64,000 bases of DNA from Elymus sibiricus (Eukaryota > Streptophyta > Magnoliopsida > Poales > Poaceae): positions 378,328,114-378,392,113 of the forward strand of contig CM077676.1 in NCBI GenBank assembly GCA_039707655.1, written 5' to 3'. Position 1 is the first letter of the stretch; the number at the start of each line of letters is the position of its first letter. A model generated the notes under the pieces. The model saw only the letters and a program-made list of their open reading frames with translations. It was not told the DNA's origin and did not search any database. Below, piece after piece: positions 56,660 through 64,000 of this stretch. The position numbers were made by a program, and so were the translations under genes.

Positions 56660-56970
56660 CTGAAAAATGCATGAATGTTTTTTAATCCATGAACTCTTTT
56701 CAAATTTTAGGATGTTTTTGAAAATCCATGAACTTTCCACAATTTCATGAAGTTTTTTCTTCAAAATCAATGGACCTTTTTCAAATTCGTAAATATTTTT
56801 TTCCAAAACCTATGAACATTTTCATTTTTCATTAACTTTTTCCATATTTCTATGAACTTTTTCAAATTCGCATCTTTTGTCCAAATTCACAAACTTTTCT
56901 CAAATCGATGAATTTTTTTATAAATCCATAAACTTTCTTTGATTTAACAATTTTTTCAGCAGTATTAAAA
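56660..56970. repeat. Degenerate CCATGAACTTTTTCAAATT array
   Basis: Roughly ten copies of a 25-30 bp unit with (A)TGAACTTTTTC and AAATTC. The motif is related to that at 54715-55150 in complement (TGTTCA/TGAACA), so the two arrays face each other about 1.5 kb apart. Confidence 0.65.
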
Positions 56971-57588
56971 AAGCGGTCGGTTTTTTCCCTACCAGACCAA
57001 CAACACGAAAAACGAAAAAAAAAACTAGCGGGACAAGCAAGCGGTCGAGCGGGCGAAGCGAGCAACTGGAGCGAAGTTGGGCCGCGGCCCGCTCGCATTC
57101 ACACGAGCGCCAGCTTGCTAGTAAGCTAGTGCTTAAGGCGCCGATGAGGACCTCTCCTTCTCTGGTCTGTACCGGTTACACTTGGGTAACCTTTTGGGGT
57201 CTTGTCCGGTTATACCGGGTAAAAAGGCTCGGTTAGACTGAGCCATTTTCTCTCAGCTGCGCTGCACCATTTTCTCAGCGCATGGATGGAATGAGACATC
57301 CGATAAAGAGCCTAGAATGACCTTTCTTGATCTTTTGAAGGTTAAGAATAAAAACTCCGTTGTATCGATGCACCGCTCTCAAACGAGATTGAAGACGAAA
57401 AAAGGTGCATCAAGGCGTGAATAAGGAAGAAGTCACCTTTGTCGGTTTTCTTAGACACAAGAGAGTCAAGTCAAGTACAATATAGGATAACTGCTGTAGA
57501 GATAAAATGTAGGAAGGAGTAAGTTGGTTTCAATGAGTCATGTGAATTGTAGAAGAAATAGGTAAACAAGGCGAGTTAATATATATAC

Positions 57589-58080
57589 TGTCGGTACTAA
57601 AACCGGCAGACCTCGGGTAGGGGCCCCCGAGCTGTAGATCTTGAATCGATGGGTAGCAGGACACAAGGGGCACGATGTTAACCAGGTTCGGGCCCTCTTG
57701 AAGAGGTAAAACCCTACGTCCTACTTTGATTGTATTGATGATGATGTATCGAGTACAGGCTTGATCTACCTCGAGATCGTATGTTGTGTTCTAACCCTAA
57801 GGTGAGTAATGATGAATCTGGCCCTACGAACTAAACCCCCTAGCTTATATTGGCACTGGGGATATCTAGGGTTACATATGGTCGGTTGCTAGCTGGAGAA
57901 ACACATGCCAATAGTCGAAGCAATCCTTGGGGTACATGCCAAGTCTTCGGCAGAGTCCATCTTCACCACACCTAGGTTCGAGGCTTCCGGAGTCCTTCCA
58001 TATAAGATCGATGGGCCATAAGCTCGGCCCATGGACGGTGGGCCAACTAGGTTGGTACCCCTTAGTCCAGGACACCATCA
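57589..58080 (-). repeat. Ty3/gypsy LTR (element D), minus strand
   Basis: On the minus strand it starts TGATGGTGTCCTGGACTAAG and ends GGTTTTAGTACCGACA, 492 bp. CAGGGGCTAC (58090-58081 region) directly upstream is a polypurine tract, so this is the 3' LTR. The start resembles Triticeae families of the TGATGGAGTCCTGGATTAGG type. Confidence 0.8.
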
Positions 58081-58345
58081 GTAGCCCCTGAACTTGTCTT
58101 CGGAGCCGAGGACAACAATCTTCCTTGGATGGTAGACTTCGGCTTGGTGTATTCGGCTTATCGTGCATTGCCCTTTCATGCAACTAGTTTTGGTTTTCAA
58201 GCCAAGAAAAGTTGACGCAAACTGATAGTCGGCCGACTTTTGCTGACCACAGATTCTGCAAGAAAATGGTCGAATTGATGAGTCAATACCAGGGGCCTGC
58301 TTTCTGTTGCTCTTGTTTTGTTTGTTGGTTAGACAGTTGATACCT
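58081..58345 (-). mobile_element. Interior remnant of gypsy D
   Basis: About 265 bp upstream (minus strand) of the 3' LTR, non-coding. The rest of the element is interrupted by LINE-like and copia sequence. Confidence 0.55.
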
Positions 58346-58580
58346 TTTTTTAAACGAGACAAAGGCGCACAAGGCGCCTAACATTCATTCTTTTATCTGA
58401 AGTTTACATGGGTAATGACATATCCCTGATGAGTAATGTCTGCGATGATCTGAATCAGGGGACAATGCCATTTTTTATGCTGAACACTACAACACCTAAT
58501 CCTAGAACGTTGTTCAGGAAATAAATTATGAGACCCTGTTAACTTGGCTGCTACATCTACATGAGCCTCAAAATTACGAG
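58346..58580 (-). mobile_element. Possible LINE 3' fragment
   Basis: T-run at 58346-58353 (poly-A on the minus strand) next to AACGAGACAAAGGCGC. The minus-strand frame (RNFEAHVDVAAKL...) faintly resembles the RNase H end of plant LINE-encoded proteins. The copia LTR cuts it at 58581. Confidence 0.35.
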
Positions 58581-60679
58581 TGTAGGAGATATGCCCTAGA
58601 GGCAGAAATAACAGTTGTTTAGTATCTCCGAGTTTGTAATGAATGTTTATGTTCCATGCTATAACTGCAATGATTCTCGAGTCTACAATATCCACGAGGC
58701 TCGGAGGGAAACTCATATGCACGTGTGGTATAATAAACGGTAAAATGTATTCCTAGTCTTGCTTCTAAGACTGGCTCAAGTATTGCATGATGATCCTGTT
58801 TTCCTGATCATGAGCATGTCTATGCCGGCAATTTTGAGGGCACAATGTTAGTAGAACACTTGTGTTGAATCGACCCGAATTGATGTTATGCTATGAGATA
58901 CATTCGTCACAAGTTAATGGTTAATAACACAGAGATAGTTAATGTTTGCATAATTCCTTAGACCATGAGAGTATCGAGTTCCTTCGTACTTGCTTCGTAA
59001 ACTTTGGGGTTTGTTAAACGTCATCCGTAACTGGGTGGCTATTACGGCGGCTTACGGGTTCACGGAAAAATATGACAAGAAATGAGATAGCTCAAGATTG
59101 GGAATTGCTCCTCCGACGATGGAGAGATATTCTTGGGCCCTCTCGGTGTTACGGTATCCATCATCGTCTGGCCAGACACATTGTGATTTGATCACTGGGA
59201 TGCCGGAACACAGAAACGAGAAAAGAGAACAAAACCGGTAACGAGGTAACTTGCATGGTGGACAAGTTGTTGATACACGAGGATGCAATAAATCTCACCT
59301 CGGGTGTTTGTAATATATCGTGAAGCAACAGGAATAGCACACGGCAACTGGAGGTTCACTCGAATATTCATTCGTGTGAGTATAGGGGTCAATATGGGTG
59401 TCCACGGCTCCGATGTTGATCATTGATCCGAAAGTGTTCCGGGTCATGTCTATACTTCACCGAACCTATAGGGTCACATGCTTAAGGGTCATCTATCTGC
59501 TGAATACTAGATAGGGAGTCTGAGAGAAAATTACCGGAAAAGTTTCGGACGAAACGGAAACGTTCCGGAGAGAACACCGGAATAGTTTCGGTGAAACTGA
59601 AAAGTTGTTTCAGGGTATTCCATTAAGTCATATTGGTTCCGGCACACGCCTGGAAATTCTTGGAGGGTGCCAGAATTGTTCTAGTAACTTCTGGGATTTT
59701 TCCGGGACAAAAACCGGAAATGTTCCGGAGCAGCCGGAACCGCAATGGTAGTTTTTCGCTGAAGAAAAACATTGTTCCGAAATTGTTTCGGAATGCGTTC
59801 AAAATTGTTTTAGTGTGTACTGGAATTATTCTAGGCACACAGAAATAATTTGGGATTTAACGGACGCAGAAAAATGTCTTCGTGAATAGTGAAAGTGCTT
59901 TTTGGATATTTTTTGGAAAGCACCTTTTGGGATATTTCCCAAAAGGCTTCTAGAAGGGCTTGGGGGCCAAGGAAGCCCCTCATGGGGGCCCCCAAGGGGT
60001 GGCCGGCCAAGGGAGGTGGAGCTCCTTGGAGCTCCACATGGCACCCCTTTTTGCTTTATTCTTTTATGTAATGACATAAAGTGGGGGTACTTTTGGTATT
60101 TTTGAATGCCAACTTTACCCCTTGGCTTTTCTATAAATAGAGGTGAGGGGGCTGCCCCAAAACTGATCCTTGCTCTCATACACATGCCACTTGACTTGTC
60201 TGGCTTCTCTCGCCCTCCCAGCGAAATAGTTTCGTAGAGCCGAAAGGCTGTCTGGGTTCCGGCAGGAACTAGCTCTGGACGGCGAAGCCCTGCCGGATAG
60301 CTGACACCGTATGTGTGCAACCCCGTAGAGAGGTCATAGTTCTGATCTTTTGCCCAAGGGGCTGTTCGAGTGTCCTCCCGAAGGGCTGTCCGAGTTTCGG
60401 TTCAAGTTTCGAGGGTCCTCCTGAAGGGCTGTCCATGACATCGTCCGAGGGACTGTCCGACCACCTCCCGAAGGGCTGTCCGGCGAGGGAGTACATCCTT
60501 GTGGTTGGGAGGTTGTAAATCCTAGCTGCAGGGATCTGCACCGATGATCTACACCGACTCTTCTTCTGCTGCGCTACGAGTCGGTACGGATCAGATCAAA
60601 CCTTGTATGCAGTCTCCATAGTGATCCTGGGCGTGCTCGCTATACCGAAATTTTTTGTTTGCTGTCGCGTTCCCCTATA
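58581..60679 (+). repeat. 5' LTR of a second copia element
   Basis: TGTAGGAGATATGCCC start, 2099 bp, same family as 19107-21206 but clearly more diverged. The end reads CCCCTATA instead of CCCCAACA. The primer site TGGCATCAAGAGC follows at 60681. Confidence 0.9.
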
Positions 60680-61129
60680 GTGGCATCAAGAGCCGTGCTA
60701 TGCGTAGATGCAGGTTACGATCTAGAATACATGGAGATGTATGGGTATTGCATAATATAATTTTGGAGTAGATGAGATCTATTGCTGAAAATTATTTATG
60801 CGGGTAGCAGATGAAATATGTTACCCGATGTTCTTGTTGCTTCCCTAGAATTTGCGTATTTCTGATCTCGAGACAGCATGGTGGAATTTGACAAAGTTCT
60901 GGCAATCCACGATCCTAATTGATCAACGAAGTGCTATCAGTTCTTTGGGTTCCGCCGTAGTCAAAAGAAAGATGAAATTCGCAGACGAAAGGGCAATGCA
61001 GATATGATCTGCACGGGGGTCATGCGTATGACGAAGTTTAGTATGGGGCTCGAGATTTTATTATCTCGTGTTTCATACACCCGGGAAAGTTAATCTAGCG
61101 ACTTGAATAATCATACTTGATGATAAAAC
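60680..61129 (+). mobile_element. Leader of the second copia element, interrupted
   Basis: Matches 21207-21658 of the complete element up to CATACTTGATGATAAAAC, where a third copy is inserted. No coding part is in the window. Confidence 0.85.
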
Positions 61130-63271
61130 TGTAGGAGATATGCCCTAGAGGCAGTAATATCAGTTACTTTTGTATCTCAGAGTTTGTAATGAATGTTTAT
61201 AATCCATGCTATAACTGCAATGATTCTCGAGTCTGCAATAACCACGAGGCTTGGAGGGAAACTCATGTGCACGTGTGGTATAATAAACGGTAAATTGTAT
61301 TCCTAGTCTTGCCTCTAAGACTGGCTCAAGTATTGCATGATGATCCTGTTTTCCTGATCATGGGCATGGCTGTGCCGGCAATTTTGAGGGCACGATGTTG
61401 GTAGAACACTTGTGTTGAATCGACCCACATTGATGTTATACTATGAGATATATTCGTCACAAGTTTATGGTTAAATAACACAGAGATGGTTAACGTTTGC
61501 ATAATTCCTTAGACCATGAGAGTGTCGAGTTTCTTCATGCTTGCTTCATGAACTTTGGGGTTTGTTAAACGTCATCCGTAAATGGGTGGCTATTACGGCG
61601 GCTTACGGGTTCATGGAAAAGTATGTCAAGTAACTTGATAGCTCAAGATTGGGATTTGCTCCTCCGACGGTGGAGAGATATCTCTGGGCCCTCTCGGTGT
61701 TACGGTATCCATCATCGTCTGGCCAGACACTTGTGATTTGATCATGGGGATGCCGGAACACAGGAACGAGAAAAGAGAACAATACCGGCAACGAGGTAAC
61801 TGGCATTGTGAACAAGTTGTTGATTCACGAGGATGCCTACATGTCTCACCTCGGGTAATTGTAACATATCGCGTAGCAACAGGAATAGCACACGGCAACT
61901 GGAGGTTCACTCGAATATTTATTCGTGTGGGTATAGGGATCGATATGGGTGTCCACGGCTCCGATGTTGATCATTGATCGGAAGGGGTTCCGGGTCATGT
62001 CTATGCTTCACCGAACCTATAGGGTCACACGCTTAAGGGTCATCTATCTGCTGAATACTAGACAGGGAGTCTGAGAGAAAATCACCGAAAAAGTTTCGGA
62101 CGCCGGAAAAGTTTCGGACAGCGGAAAAGTTCCGCAGAGAGGTCACCGGATGAGTTCCGGTGAAACTGAAAAGTTGTTTCAGAGGATACCATAAAGTCAA
62201 ATTGGTTTTGGCACATGCCTGATAATTCTTGGAGGGTGCCAAAATCATTCTGGAAACTTTCTGGAATTTTCCGGGATGAAAACCGGAAATGTTCCGGAGC
62301 TGCCGAAACCGCTTCAGATGCTTTTCGCAGATGAAATCACTAAACCGGAATTGTTCCGGCTCGCGTTGAAAATTATTTTGGTGGGTACTAGAATTGTTCT
62401 AAGCCCACATGAATATTTTCAGTTCGATCAGACGCTGAAAAATGTCGTCGTGAATAGTGAAAGTGCTTTTTGGGATATTTTTGGAAAGCCACCTTTTGGG
62501 GCTTTGCTCCAAAAGATCTTGGGGATGACATGGATGGATAGGGGCCAATTTTGGGGCCCCACATGAGGGTGTGGCCGGCCACATGGTGGACTCCTTCATG
62601 GAGTCCCCCTTGTTCCTTGGTTTCACCTTTTAGGTCCTTGGGAAGGACTCCTTTCCATGTGGGTTTTGGGTTTTCTTGTAAAACCACCCTACCCCTTGGG
62701 TTTCCTATAAATAGGAGGTGTGTGGGCTGCCATAAGACACATCCTTGCTCTCATACACATGCCATAGAGATTTCTGGCTTCTCTCTCCCTCCCACGAAAT
62801 AGTTTCGTAGAGCCGAAAGGTTGTCTGGGTTCCGGCAGGAACTAGCTCTGGACGGCGAAGCCCTGCCGGATAGCTGACACCGTATGTGTGCAACCCCGTA
62901 GAGAGATTGTAGTTTCGATCTTTTGCCCGAAGGGCTGTTCGAGTTACCGTTCGAGTTTCCGGCGTCCTCCCGAAGGGCTGTCCGGGTTACTGTTCGGGTT
63001 CCGAGGGTCCTCCCGAAGGGCTGTCCGCGACATCGTCTGGGGGACTGTCCGACCACCTCCCGAAGGTCTGTCCGGAGTGGGAGTACATCCTTGCGGTTGG
63101 GAGGTTGTAAATCCTAGCTGCAGGGATCTGCACCAACGATCTCCACCGACTCTTCTTCCGCTGCGCTTCGAGTCGGTACGGATCAGATCAAACCTTGTAT
63201 GCAGTCTCCATAGTGATCATGGGCGTGCTCGTTGTACCGAATTTTTTTGTTTTCTGTCGCGTTCCCCAACA
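61130..63271 (+). repeat. 5' LTR of a third copia element, nested in the second
   Basis: 2142 bp, TGTAGGAGATATGCCC to TTCCCCAACA. Very similar to 19107-21206 over most of its length, but 62500-62700 (downstream of the GTGAATAGTGAAAGTGC block) is a different sequence. It has four CCCGAAGG(G/T)CTGT(C/T)CG units where the 19107 copy has three. AAAAC (61125-61129) may be its left target duplicate. Confidence 0.9.
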
Positions 63272-64000
63272 GTGGCATCAAGAGCAGTGCTATGCGTAGA
63301 TGCAAGTTACGATCTAGAATACATGGAGATGTATGGGTATTGCATAATATAATTTTGGAGTAGATAAGATCTATTGCTGAAAATTATTTATGCGGGTAGC
63401 AGATGAAGTCTATTGCCCGATGTTCTTGTTGCTTCCCTGGAATTTGCGTTTGCTCAATCTCGAGACAGCATGGTGGAATTTCACAAAGTTCTGGCAATCC
63501 GCGATCCTGATTGATCAACGAAGTGCTATCAGTTCTTTGGATTCCACCATAGTCAAAAGAAAGATGAAATTCGCAGATGAAAGGGCATTGCAGATATGAT
63601 CTGCACGGGGGTCACGCGTATGACGAAGTTTATTATGGGGCTCGAGATTTAATTATCTCGTGTTTCATACACCCTGAGATGTTAATCTAGCAATTTTGAA
63701 TTATCATACTTGATGATGAAACGTTGGTAGCTGCGGTTTGAGTCAAAACCTTAGAAGCCACGTAAAATAAAATTTTGCATAAACCGATTAGAGGCGTCTA
63801 ACTTGGTTTTGCAGGATGGTTATGCATGTGATGTGGTATAGCAATGCTCATATTAAATTTGATTATGTATGAGATGACTATATGATGTAATTAACATGAC
63901 CTGCGTGTCATGATTCGGCATGATGGCTGGAGCCATATGATTGCACTTTAATGACCTGCGTGTCAACCTTATGTAATGCACTTATTTTATTAGCTATAGA
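63272..64000 (+). mobile_element. Leader of the third copia element
   Basis: Primer site at 63273 and untranslated leader matching 21207-21935 with few differences. The element continues past the window end. Confidence 0.88.

Larger units (their letters stand above)
54139..57588. other. Gene-free A/T-rich region with degenerate arrays
   Basis: No gene or bounded transposon recognised. It holds a T-rich tract (54525-54720), two degenerate arrays annotated separately, a tRNA-like promoter segment near 55216-55266, and a GC-richer patch (57030-57115). 57125-57588 shows nothing assignable. Confidence 0.5.

Overview
The window is plant nuclear DNA, almost certainly from a Triticeae grass (wheat, Aegilops or barley relatives). 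The evidence is Au-type SINEs, Stowaway MITEs, CACTA elements with TTTGCCGTCTGC-like subterminal repeats, copia LTRs of the Angela/BARE type (TGTAGGAGATATGCCC) and gypsy LTRs starting TGATACGTCTCC. Most of the 64 kb is nested transposons. Only three ordinary host genes can be supported.

Layout, left to right. 1-5112 is the end of a CACTA element with a frameshifted TNP2-type transposase, inserted into a gypsy element (5113-7065) that itself sits in a second CACTA element (7066-7770). A 1.66 kb PIF/Harbinger element follows (7813-9472, TSD TAA). Next is an island with a two-exon ankyrin-repeat/PGG membrane-protein gene (10272-12110), several MITE relics, an old solo LTR, an Au SINE and a LINE 3' relic. 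15814-51807 is one Mutator-like element (MULE-1, 9-bp TSD GGCCGATGA). It is about 5.7 kb of its own DNA expanded to 36 kb by insertions: a young copia element (19107-27807), a minus-strand gypsy element (27808-41812) and a plus-strand gypsy element (41951-49527, TSD TGGTG). The minus-strand gypsy holds a second MULE (28904-33948, TSD AAAAATTTA) and a 4.36 kb solo-LTR-like element (36749-41109, TSD CTTTT). To the right lie a hybrid proline-rich/8-cysteine protein gene (52376-52759), an Au SINE, an LDH-like gene lacking its N-terminus (53176-54132), degenerate AT-rich arrays, a gypsy LTR, a LINE tail, and two copia copies nested one inside the other (58581-64000).

How genes relate. Both MULEs have the same plan: an accessory gene on the plus strand and a MURA transposase on the minus strand, converging tail to tail. 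In MULE-1 the accessory gene is a plant mobile domain (PMD) gene, with 17 bp between the two stop codons; both genes are broken. In MULE-2 the accessory gene is a short intact GRF-type zinc-finger/coiled-coil/membrane-anchor protein. Its three-exon MURA (PB1-like, MuDR, MULE, SWIM, zinc knuckle) has a single in-frame TGA as its only visible lesion. This recalls the mudrA/mudrB arrangement of maize MuDR and is the most interesting system here. The order of insertion can be read from boundaries and TSDs, except at 27807/27808, where a copia 3' LTR is fused directly to gypsy internal DNA and a deletion must be inferred.
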